This document shows positions 57,290 to 64,000 of a stretch of 64,000 nucleotides of DNA, one piece after another. The notes beneath the pieces were generated by a model. That model ran no database searches. It was not told where the DNA came from and worked only from the letters and a program-made list of their open reading frames with translations. Numbering within the stretch: the stretch's first letter is position 1; each line of letters opens with the position of its first letter. Source of the DNA: WSZJ01 sp964590435 (GTDB lineage Bacteria; Planctomycetota; MHYJ01; WSZJ01); NCBI GenBank assembly GCA_964590435.1, contig CAZPWT010000071.1, positions 1-64,000 of the forward strand. The letters are read 5' to 3'. The position numbers were made by a program, and so were the translations under genes.

Positions 57290-57317
57290 CTTCGACTTTC
57301 AACCTTCGACCTTCGAC
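57290..57317. repeat. Four tandem heptads between galK and the metallopeptidase gene
   Basis: CTTCGAC, TTTCAAC, CTTCGAC, CTTCGAC: four seven-base units in the 56-base gap, directly after the stop of the minus-strand metallopeptidase gene. It has the same seven-base period as the large element at 11967-12162, though a different sequence. Confidence 0.6.
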
Positions 57318-57320
57318 GCC

Positions 57321-58721
57321 TTACTCCCACACCACCCGAAACACCGCCCGCTCCTTTTCGTCTTTCCAATACGCCAGGTTCGCGTCCAGCAGCGTCACGT
57401 ACCGCGCCCGCACCAACCCCTCGCGCTTGATCAGCACCAGCACCCACGGCGCCCGCTCCCCCTCCGCAAGCCGCTTCCCGAACGGATCCTCCCCCATCTC
57501 GAACGTCCCGTCCGCCCCGACCTTTCCCGCCGCAAGCGGCTCCGCGTCGGCCGCCACCCGTGGCCGCCCGTCCTCGCCGCGCACCGGCCGGTAAATCTCC
57601 ACCTCGACGTACTTCAACGGCTTCCCCCCGTCTCCCAGCACCTGCACCACCGAACGCGCCGGCACGTGCCGCCACATGTGCCCGAACGTGTTCCTCGGGT
57701 CCTCGCACTTCCCCACCCGCGAAATCCCCTTCTTCATCCGGATCACCGCCGTCGTGTACTCCCCCCACTTCGTCTCCTTGTACGGGTTCATCATCGTGTC
57801 GTCCGCGAACTCGGGGCGGAGGGAGAGGAGCGGGAAGGGGTTTCCCGCGGGGTCGGAGAGGGCGACGTCGCCTTCCTTCGTGGCGAAGGTGTAGAAGTCC
57901 TGCACGCCGCGGAAGTGGGCGATTTCGTGCCAGAGGCAGTTTTCGCCCCAGTCGGAGAAGAGGGATTCGTGGCCGGGGCGGCCGGCGTAGTTATGGCCGA
58001 TGGAGTAGCCGGGGAGGTAGAAGCCGGCGACGGGGCCGCCCTGGTCGGCGGCGATCTCGAGGTCGAAATCGGGGTGGTCCCAGAATTCCTTCGGGACCTC
58101 GGCGTCCTTGCCGCCGCGTTCGTAGACGGCGACGTCGTCGAGGCGGAGGCGTTCGTCGATCCCCTCGGGGGCGAACTTCGCGTCCCGGACGGCGGACCAC
58201 GAGGCGTGGAGGCCGGAGAGGGAGTCCTGGAAGCGCCGCGCGAAGGAGCCGAACTCGGCCCCGTACTTCTCCAATGTTTTTTTTTCGACCCACAGCTTCA
58301 CGGTCAGTGCGTCCGTCGCGATCGTCAGCCACTCGTCCTGCCCGAGCAGCTCGCACTGGATCCAGTGACGCCCGTCCTCCGCCGCCCACGCGAACACCGC
58401 CGTCGCCTTCTGCCCCGCCCCGACCCCCGGGATCCGCTCCGTCGCCTTCTGCACCCCGTCCACGAACCACCGGACCATCACCGGCTCCGTGTTCGTCGCC
58501 CCCAGGTTCCTCAGGTGCGCCGCGTACGACAGCGACTGCCCTTCCTTCGGCGCGCTCACGTCCCCGTCGCGCGACACCGGGACCTTCGGCTCCTGCGAAA
58601 TCCACTCGATCACGAGCCCGTCGTAGGGGCGCTTGAGCGGCGGCCGCGTGAGGTCGCGATAGGGGGACTCGGCGAAAAGCGGGCAGGCGATCAGGCAGGC
58701 AACGACGACGGCGCGCCACAT
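57321..58721 (-). CDS. Putative secreted zinc metallopeptidase, family not recognised
   Basis: A 466-residue protein with a signal peptide (MWRAVVVACLIACPLFAES). The N-terminal part (about 35-150) looks like a CARDB/Ig-type beta domain (LRNLGATNTEPVMVRWFVDG). The middle region has LWHEIAHFRGVQDFY, an HExxH zinc motif followed by G-x-x-D, as in met-zincin-like peptidases. The C-terminus resembles a carboxypeptidase-regulatory beta domain (VEVEIYRPVRG, AGKVGADGTFEMG). I do not recognise the family. The zinc motif makes peptidase activity plausible but unproven. TAGGAT lies 34 bases upstream of the start. Confidence 0.68.
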   Translation of the reverse strand: MWRAVVVACLIACPLFAESPYRDLTRPPLKRPYDGLVIEWISQEPKVPVSRDGDVSAPKEGQSLSYAAHLRNLGATNTEPVMVRWFVDGVQKATERIPGVGAGQKATAVFAWAAEDGRHWIQCELLGQDEWLTIATDALTVKLWVEKKTLEKYGAEFGSFARRFQDSLSGLHASWSAVRDAKFAPEGIDERLRLDDVAVYERGGKDAEVPKEFWDHPDFDLEIAADQGGPVAGFYLPGYSIGHNYAGRPGHESLFSDWGENCLWHEIAHFRGVQDFYTFATKEGDVALSDPAGNPFPLLSLRPEFADDTMMNPYKETKWGEYTTAVIRMKKGISRVGKCEDPRNTFGHMWRHVPARSVVQVLGDGGKPLKYVEVEIYRPVRGEDGRPRVAADAEPLAAGKVGADGTFEMGEDPFGKRLAEGERAPWVLVLIKREGLVRARYVTLLDANLAYWKDEKERAVFRVVWE

Positions 58722-58755
58722 GTCTCAATCTCCGTTGGGCCCCCCGACGCGCTGC

Positions 58756-58761
58756 ATCCTA
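58756..58761 (-). promoter_or_regulatory. TAGGAT -10-like element before the metallopeptidase gene
   Basis: On the minus strand TAGGAT lies 34 bases before the ATG at 58721, with GGAGA between, consistent with a short leader. Confidence 0.3.
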
Positions 58762-58771
58762 TCCGAAGCCT

Positions 58772-60460
58772 TCAAATCCCGGGGAGGACCACCACGAATT
58801 TCGCCCCGCGGCCGGGGCCGCTCTCCGCCCATACCTCGCCCTTGTGAAGCTGCACGACGTGCTTCACGATCGCCAGCCCGAGCCCCGTGCCGCCCAACTC
58901 GCGGCTCCGCGACCGGTCCACGCGGTAGAACCGCTCGAAAATCCGCTTCAGGTCCTTCTCCGGGATCCCCGTCCCCGTGTCCTCGATCTCCACGCGCACC
59001 TTGCCTCCCTCGGCCTTCGCGCGCACCGCGATCTTTCCGCCGTCCGGCGTGTACCGCACCGCGTTCTCCAGGACGTTCGAGAACGCGCGCTCCAGGAGCG
59101 AAGCGTCGGCGATGAGGCGCGGCAGCATCTCGTCCGCGTCGAAGCTCATGGCGTGGCGCCGCTTCCGCGCTTCCGCCCCGTGCGCCGCGACGACTTTCGC
59201 GAGCACGTCGGCGACGTCGGTGGGGCGGAGCGTCAGGTCGGGCCGGGACTCGAGCTTCCCCAGGTCGAGAAGGTCCTTGATCAGCGCTTCCATCGAGACC
59301 GCCTGCCGGTGCACGGAGTCGAGGAACTGCTTCGCCTGGTCGGGCTGCTGCAGCGCGCCGTCGAGAAGCGTCTCGGCAGCGGCGCGGATGACGGCGATCG
59401 GGGTGCGGAGTTCGTGGGAGGCGGCGGCGACGAAATCGCGGCGCATGTCAGCGTAGCGGGCTTCTTCGGTCACGTCGCGGAGGACGAGGACGGCGCCGCC
59501 GGCCTGTGCGACGGGCTCGGCGTGGACATCGAGGACTTTCGGGGGCGGGCCCGGGATCTCGGCGCGCAGCGTGCGCTCTTCCCCGGCCGCCGCCTTCATG
59601 GCCGCTTCGGCGATGCCCTCGAAGCGGACGACGCCTCCGATGAGCTGGCCGCGCGCGGCGTCGGGGCCGAGGCCGAGCAGCGTCGCGGCGGCGTCGTTGA
59701 CGACGCGGATGCGGCATTCGCGATCGACGGCGATGACTCCCTCGGTCATGGAGGAGAGGATGGCGTCGGCCTCGGTGCGGATGGTGCTGCGATCGCGCTG
59801 GACCGCGCGCGATTCCTCGAGGAGCGATTGCGTGCGGCGGCCGATGTCGCCGAGGACGCCGTCGAGGTCGCGCGGGAAGATCGCCTTGGGCTCGTTGAGC
59901 GCGAGGCGGAGCATGGCGGCGCGCGCCCAGAAGGAGCGCAGCGCGAGCGAGGCGATGCTGGTCGTGAAGAGCCAGGCGATGGACGCGAAGAGGACGTGGC
60001 GGGCCTGGGCGGAGACGAGGACGGCGTCGACGGCGCCGGAGGGGCGGCTGACGCGAACGCGGAGGGAGCGCCCGTCGGGGGCGCTGAAGGGAGCCGAGGC
60101 GGCGAACACCACGGGCGTTCCGGCGGCATCGGCGCCGCGGGACGCGTCCGTCAGCGGGGAGAGCGCGAACGCGACGAGCGCCCCGGAGGGATCGTGCCCC
60201 GTCACGAGCGCGCCGCTGGTTGCGTCGAAGAGATCGACGCGGGCCCGGATCGCCAGCGCGATCCGTTCCGGGGCGCCGGCCGGGTCGAGCGCGCACCCCA
60301 CCGCCGCCACCTGCGCTTCGCCGGCCATCTGCCCGCGCACCTGGTCCTCGTGGTCCCGTCCCCGGGCCCAGGCGAGGAACAGCGCCGCCGCGCCGAACAG
60401 CAGGCCGAACGACAGCGCCATCCCGGCGACAGCCCTTCGGAACGCGGGTTCGCGGAGCAT
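58772..60460 (-). CDS. phoR: PhoR-like sensor histidine kinase
   Basis: A 562-residue inner-membrane kinase. Membrane segments near residues 12-32 and 155-180 bracket a periplasmic sensor region. A PAS domain follows (MTEGVIAVDRECRIRVVND), then the dimerisation/phospho-His box AASHELRTPIAVIRA and the ATPase domain with NVLENAVRYTP, DTGTGIPEKD and GGTGLGLAIVKHV. The position after phoB and the Pst genes identifies it as the phosphate sensor kinase. Its start is six bases after the phoB stop. Confidence 0.9.
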   Translation of the reverse strand: MLREPAFRRAVAGMALSFGLLFGAAALFLAWARGRDHEDQVRGQMAGEAQVAAVGCALDPAGAPERIALAIRARVDLFDATSGALVTGHDPSGALVAFALSPLTDASRGADAAGTPVVFAASAPFSAPDGRSLRVRVSRPSGAVDAVLVSAQARHVLFASIAWLFTTSIASLALRSFWARAAMLRLALNEPKAIFPRDLDGVLGDIGRRTQSLLEESRAVQRDRSTIRTEADAILSSMTEGVIAVDRECRIRVVNDAAATLLGLGPDAARGQLIGGVVRFEGIAEAAMKAAAGEERTLRAEIPGPPPKVLDVHAEPVAQAGGAVLVLRDVTEEARYADMRRDFVAAASHELRTPIAVIRAAAETLLDGALQQPDQAKQFLDSVHRQAVSMEALIKDLLDLGKLESRPDLTLRPTDVADVLAKVVAAHGAEARKRRHAMSFDADEMLPRLIADASLLERAFSNVLENAVRYTPDGGKIAVRAKAEGGKVRVEIEDTGTGIPEKDLKRIFERFYRVDRSRSRELGGTGLGLAIVKHVVQLHKGEVWAESGPGRGAKFVVVLPGI

Positions 60461-60466
60461 CCGGGA

Positions 60467-61156
60467 CTACTCGGCGTCCTTGAGCCGGTATCCCACGCCG
60501 CGGACCGTCTCGATGAGCGCACCGGCCTTGCCGAGCTTCTTCCGGAGCGCCGTGACGTGGACGTCGATCGTGCGGTCGACCACATGCGCGTCCTCCCCGA
60601 TCGCCCCGTCGATCAGGCGATCGCGCGAGAAGACCTGCCCTGGCCGCTTCAGAAGCGTGTGCAGCAGGCGAAACTCAGTCGCGGTGAGCGTCACGGGCTT
60701 CCCTTTCACGAGCACCTCGTGGCGCCCGGGGTCGACCTGGATTTCCGCGTGCGACAGCGCGGCGGCTTCGCCCTCCTCCGTGGACGTCGCGGCGCGCCGG
60801 AGCACCGCCTTGACCCGGGCCACCAGCTCGCGCGGCGAGAACGGCTTCGACACGTAGTCGTCCGCGCCCATCTCCAGGCCGACGACGCGGTCCGACTCCC
60901 CGCCCTTCGCCGTCAGCATGATCACGGGGATGCGCGCCGTCCGCGGCTCGGCCCTCAGCTTCCGGCACACCTCGAGACCGTCCATCCCCGGGAGCATCAG
61001 GTCCAGCAGCACCAGGTCCGGAAGGTCCTTCCGCGCCGCTTCCAGCCCCGCCACCCCGTCCGACGCCGAACGCACCTTCCAACCCTCGCGCTCCAGGTTG
61101 AACTTCACCAGCGTCACGAGGTCCGCCTCGTCGTCAATCACCAGAATCTTGGCCAA
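60467..61156 (-). CDS. phoB: PhoB-like response regulator
   Basis: A 229-residue OmpR/PhoB-type regulator. Receiver residues: acidic pair in VIDDEAD, phosphoacceptor in VLLDLMLPGMDG, Thr in MLTAKGG, Lys in VSKPFSP. The C-terminal winged helix has ATEFRLLHTLLKRPGQVFSR, DRTIDVHVTALRKKLG and TVRGVGYRL. The start is a TTG at 61156 (MAKILVIDD), 22 bases inside phoU, with GGACGGG upstream. It activates phosphate-starvation genes when phosphorylated by PhoR. Confidence 0.93.
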   Translation of the reverse strand: MAKILVIDDEADLVTLVKFNLEREGWKVRSASDGVAGLEAARKDLPDLVLLDLMLPGMDGLEVCRKLRAEPRTARIPVIMLTAKGGESDRVVGLEMGADDYVSKPFSPRELVARVKAVLRRAATSTEEGEAAALSHAEIQVDPGRHEVLVKGKPVTLTATEFRLLHTLLKRPGQVFSRDRLIDGAIGEDAHVVDRTIDVHVTALRKKLGKAGALIETVRGVGYRLKDAE

Positions 61157-61850
61157 ACGTCTTCCCGTCCTTTCTTTCCCCTGGCTGCGTTCCTTCCCCG
61201 TGGTGATGGCGCACGTCCCGCGCCTCCACCATGTAGATCACTTCTTCCGCAATGTTCGTCGCGTGGTCCCCGATCCGCTCCAGGTTCCGCGAAATCAGCA
61301 CCATGCACACCCCCCGCCGCACCGTCTGCGGGTCCCCCTCCATCGTCGAGATCATCTCGTCGAAAATCCGCTTCTTGCACGCGTCCACCTTGTCGTCGCT
61401 CTCCAGCACCCGCCGCGCCGTCGCCACGTCCTGGCGCACGAACGCGTCCAGCGTGTCCCGAAGCATCTCCTGCACGATCTCCGCCATCAGCGGCAGGTCC
61501 ACGATCGGCTTCAGCGGCGGCCCTGACAGGTACCAGTGCGTCGTCTCGATGATGTTGATCGACTGGTCCGCAATCCTCTCCAGCTCCCCCGCGATCCGGC
61601 TCGCCATCATCAGGAAGCGCAGGTCCGTCGCCATCGGCTGCCGCAACGCGATGAGCTTGACCACCCGGTCGTCGATCTCGATCTCCAGGTCGTTCACCTC
61701 GCGCTCGAGCCGCTCCAGCTCCGCACGGTCCGCCTCCGTCCGCGCCAGCAGGTCCTTCGCCGAGAGATGGATCATCTTCTCCGCGTTCGCTCCCATCTTC
61801 AGGAGCTTCTCCTTCACCTGCGCCAGCTCCTCGTCAAAGTGGCGCTTCAT
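61134..61850 (-). CDS. phoU: Phosphate signalling protein PhoU
   Basis: A 238-residue helical protein with two PhoU repeats. The first has LERLEREVNDLEIEIDDRVV and LRFLMMASRIAGELERIADQ. The second has DDKVDACKKRIFDEMI and GVCMVLISRNLERIGDHATN. These acidic helices bind metal and link the Pst transporter to PhoR. The C-terminus beyond residue 215 is charged and unconserved, overlapping phoB. ATG 61850 overlaps the stop of the first pstB (TAATG). Confidence 0.93.
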   Translation of the reverse strand: MKRHFDEELAQVKEKLLKMGANAEKMIHLSAKDLLARTEADRAELERLEREVNDLEIEIDDRVVKLIALRQPMATDLRFLMMASRIAGELERIADQSINIIETTHWYLSGPPLKPIVDLPLMAEIVQEMLRDTLDAFVRQDVATARRVLESDDKVDACKKRIFDEMISTMEGDPQTVRRGVCMVLISRNLERIGDHATNIAEEVIYMVEARDVRHHHGEGTQPGERKDGKTFGQDSGD

Positions 61851-62596
61851 TAGCCGTACCTCCCCGTGATGTACTCCTCGGTCCGTTTTTCCCGGGGAGC
61901 CGTGAACACCTGCTGGGTCTCGCCGAACTCGACGAGGTCGCCGAGGAGCATGAAGCCCGTGAAGTCGCTGACGCGCGCGGCCTGTTGCATGTTGTGGGTG
62001 ACGATCACGATCGTGAATCGCTTCTTCAATTCTAGCATCAGTTCCTCGATGTTCTGCGTGGCCATCGGGTCGAGGGCCGAGCAGGGTTCGTCCATGAGCA
62101 GCACGTCCGGGGCGACGGCGATCAGGCGGGAGATGCACAGCCGCTGCTGCTGCTCCGCGGAGAGCGACAGCGCGGGGGACTCGAGCTTGTCGCCGAGCTC
62201 GTCCCAGAGGAGCGTCGCCTGGAGCGCCTTCTTGACGGTCTCGCGGAGTTCGTCGCCGGAAGCGAGCCCGTGGATGCGCGGGCCGTAGGCGACGTTGTCG
62301 TAGACCGTCAGTGGGAACGGGTTGGGGCGCTGGAAGACCATCCCGACGCGCTTGCGCAGCTCCGTCATGTCGAAGCGGCGCCCGTAGATGTTCTTGCCCT
62401 CGAAGAGGATTTCGCCCTCGACGCGCGAGCCCTCGACGAGGTCGTTCATGCGGTTGAAGCAGCGCAGGAGCGTGGACTTGCCGCATCCCGAGGGACCGAT
62501 GATGGCGGTGATCGCCTTCGGGGTGATCGCCATGGAGACGCCCTTGAGCGCCATGAAGTCGCCGTACCAGAGCTTGAGGTTACGGGCTTCGAGCAT
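61850..62596 (-). CDS. pstB: Phosphate ABC transporter ATPase PstB, signature-degenerate copy
   Basis: A 248-residue ATPase of the phosphate importer. Walker A is GPSGCGKST (34-42), the Q-loop Gln is Q89 (MVFQRPNPFP), Walker B is LLMDEP and the switch His is H201 (IVTHNMQQA). The signature, normally LSGGQ, is LSAEQ (145-149). So this copy has all residues of its own ATP site but a changed signature. It overlaps phoU and the second pstB by one base each. Confidence 0.93.
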   Translation of the reverse strand: MLEARNLKLWYGDFMALKGVSMAITPKAITAIIGPSGCGKSTLLRCFNRMNDLVEGSRVEGEILFEGKNIYGRRFDMTELRKRVGMVFQRPNPFPLTVYDNVAYGPRIHGLASGDELRETVKKALQATLLWDELGDKLESPALSLSAEQQQRLCISRLIAVAPDVLLMDEPCSALDPMATQNIEELMLELKKRFTIVIVTHNMQQAARVSDFTGFMLLGDLVEFGETQQVFTAPREKRTEEYITGRYG

Positions 62597-63351
62597 TAGC
62601 CGAACCTCCCGGAGATGTAGTCGTTCGTGCGCTTGTCGCGGGGATGCGTAAAGACGTTCCCGGTCTCGCCGACCTCGACCATCTCGCCCATCAGGAAGAA
62701 CGCCGTGCGGTCGCTCGCCCGCGCCGCCTGCTTCACGTTGTTCGTCACCAGCACGACCGTCAGCTGCTTCTTCAGGTCCTGCATCGCTTCCTCGATCTTC
62801 GCCGTCGAGATCGGGTCGAGCCCGGAGCACGGCTCGTCGAGGAGGAGGACCTGCGGCTCGAGCGCGAGCGTGCGCGCGAGGCACAGGCGCTGCTGCTGGC
62901 CGCCCGAGAGCTTGGTGCCGGAAGTGTGCAGGCGGTCCTTGACCTCGTCCCACAGCACCGCGGCTCGCAACGTCCGCTCCACCAGCTCGTCGAGCGTCTG
63001 CCGCGCCCGCACCCCGGTCAGCTTCGGACCGAACACGATGTTCTCGTAGATCGACCGCGGAAGCGGATTCGGCGTGGCAAAGACCATCCCCGCGCGCCGC
63101 CGCAGCGCGGCGACGTCCGTCCCTGGGGCAAACACGTCGGTCCCGTCCAGCGCCAGCGTCCCCGTCGTCGCCAGCGACGGCTCCAGGTCCCCCAGCCGGT
63201 TGATGCACCGCAGGAACGTCGTCTTTCCGCTTCCCGCCGGCCCGATGATCCCGAGGATCTCGTTCCGGCGGACCTCCAGATTCACCCCGCGCAGCACGGA
63301 GGCGCCCCCGATCGTCACGCCGAAATTGCGGGCCTCGACGATCGGCGTCAC
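62596..63351 (-). CDS. pstB: Phosphate ABC transporter ATPase PstB, Q-loop/switch-degenerate copy
   Basis: A 251-residue second PstB. Walker A is GPAGSGKTT, the signature is canonical LSGGQQQR (148-155) and Walker B LLLDEP is intact. However, the Q-loop Gln is A92 (MVFATPNPLP) and the switch His is N204 (LVTNNVKQA). Its pattern of losses complements the other copy. GTG 63351 overlaps the pstA stop (GTGA). The DEPCSGLDP and VFTHPRDKRTNDYISGRFG blocks confirm the Pst family. Confidence 0.92.
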   Translation of the reverse strand: MTPIVEARNFGVTIGGASVLRGVNLEVRRNEILGIIGPAGSGKTTFLRCINRLGDLEPSLATTGTLALDGTDVFAPGTDVAALRRRAGMVFATPNPLPRSIYENIVFGPKLTGVRARQTLDELVERTLRAAVLWDEVKDRLHTSGTKLSGGQQQRLCLARTLALEPQVLLLDEPCSGLDPISTAKIEEAMQDLKKQLTVVLVTNNVKQAARASDRTAFFLMGEMVEVGETGNVFTHPRDKRTNDYISGRFG

Positions 63352-64000
63352 CGGTACCTCTGGAGGAAGCGGTTCATGGCGGTGTAGGCGGTGACGTTGA
63401 TGGTGAGGATGGCGAGGACGAGGATCGCGGCTGTCGCAAACGCGCGTGGACGGGTGTCGGAAGTCCCTTCCGTCGCAAGAAGGTAGAAGTGAACGGCGAG
63501 CGTGCGGACGGATTCGCCGGGCGAGGCGGGGGCGCTGTCCGGGAGGACGGTGCCCGCCGTGAAAATGACCGCGGCGGTCTCGGAGATCGACCGCCCGATG
63601 GCGAGCACGATGCCGGTCACGATCCCGGGAAGGGCCCCGGGGAGGACGACGCGGGAGACCATCTGCCACCGTGTCGCGCCGAGGGCCCAGGAGGCCTCGC
63701 GGTAGGCGTTCGGGACGGAGCGGAGAGCGACCTCGGCGGTGCGGATGATGGTCGGGAGCGACATGAGCGCGAGGGTGAGGGCGCCGGACACCATCGAGAG
63801 GCGCAGCCCGAGCACGACGACGAAGAACAGGTTCCCGAACAGGCCGAAGATGATCGACGGAATGCCGGCAAGGCAGTCGGCGCCGTAGCGGATGACGCGC
63901 GTAAGCCAGTTCTCGCGGGTGTACTCGACCAGGTAGATCGAGGTCCCGACACCGAGCGGGGTGGCGATCGCGACCGCGCCGAAAATGATGAACACGGTCC
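63348..64000 (-). CDS. pstA: Phosphate ABC transporter permease PstA, cut by the window end
   Basis: The visible part encodes about 217 C-terminal residues of a phosphate importer permease; the 5' end lies beyond 64000. It has IATPLGVGTSIYLVEYTREN, FGLFGNLFFVVVLGL and LMSLPTIIRTAEVALRSVPNAYREA. Then come the EAA coupling loop (SWALGATRWQMVSRVVLPGALPGIVTG) and IGRSISETAAVIFTAG. About five membrane helices are visible. The stop overlaps the second pstB. pstC and pstS are expected upstream, outside the window. Confidence 0.92.
   Translation of the reverse strand, partial: TVFIIFGAVAIATPLGVGTSIYLVEYTRENWLTRVIRYGADCLAGIPSIIFGLFGNLFFVVVLGLRLSMVSGALTLALMSLPTIIRTAEVALRSVPNAYREASWALGATRWQMVSRVVLPGALPGIVTGIVLAIGRSISETAAVIFTAGTVLPDSAPASPGESVRTLAVHFYLLATEGTSDTRPRAFATAAILVLAILTINVTAYTAMNRFLQRYR

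Noticed and set aside
1..64000. tRNA, rRNA, CRISPR, prophage or insertion sequences
   Set aside because: No cloverleaf, rRNA core, repeat-spacer array, transposase or phage gene was recognised on reading. A dedicated RNA search was not possible here.

Overview
The window is very GC-rich and almost fully coding. Genes are packed into operons with ATGA, GTGA or TAATG start/stop overlaps, and third codon positions are nearly all G or C. Sec and Tat signal peptides, lipoprotein signals, periplasmic adaptor proteins and a B-type (single cytochrome b) succinate dehydrogenase indicate a diderm, respiring bacterium. Several gene types suggest Planctomycetota or a related PVC-like lineage: secreted HEAT-repeat proteins, secreted squalene-cyclase-fold proteins, and a DUF4175-like membrane protein beside a giant secreted coiled coil. 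This is an inference from gene content; no rRNA, tRNA or CRISPR was seen.

Layout. 1-3660: sdhCAB. 3743-10402: two tandem secreted HEAT-like paralogs, then an HU protein and a glutaryl-CoA-type acyl-CoA dehydrogenase. 11967-12162: long heptad-repeat palindrome. 12576-14080 (minus): rpiB and a TsaC-arginine phosphatase fusion, matching Bacillus ywlC-ywlE-ywlF. 14184-17447: siroheme/haem operon (sirC-like, ccsA/hemX-like, hemA, hemC). 17452-18920 (minus): NnrS-like membrane protein and MIP18-family protein. 19098-23085: zinc-type arsR, zntA-like ATPase, GT87-like glycosyltransferase. 23202-27930 (minus): methyltransferase, M20 hydrolase, phosphomannose isomerase, PAP2 phosphatase, secreted aminopeptidase P. 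27950-36965 (minus): an envelope gene set of FecR-type regulator, DUF4175-like protein, 997-residue coiled coil, two small secreted paralogs and a Tat-exported cyclase-fold protein.

37334-50703 (plus): thiI, aquaporin, a flavoprotein monooxygenase, a secreted thioredoxin/CXXCH/PDZ protein with an in-frame TGA at the redox site (candidate selenoprotein), clpS, an orphan HlyD-like adaptor, two cyclase-fold lipoproteins, rsmH, and three tandem regulators with a receiver-cNMP-PATAN layout. 50700-55735 (minus): MacAB/Lol-like exporter plus a deletion remnant of a flavoprotein. 55779-58721 (minus): VOC protein, galactokinase, putative secreted metallopeptidase. 58772-64000 (minus): phosphate module pstA (cut by the window end), two pstB, phoU, phoB, phoR.

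The strongest leads are the candidate selenocysteine gene, the two PstB ATPases whose defects are complementary, and the three receiver-cNMP-PATAN proteins with decayed phosphorylation sites. Further leads are the FecR/DUF4175/coiled-coil operon, and -10-like hexamers that repeatedly sit only a few bases ahead of start codons.
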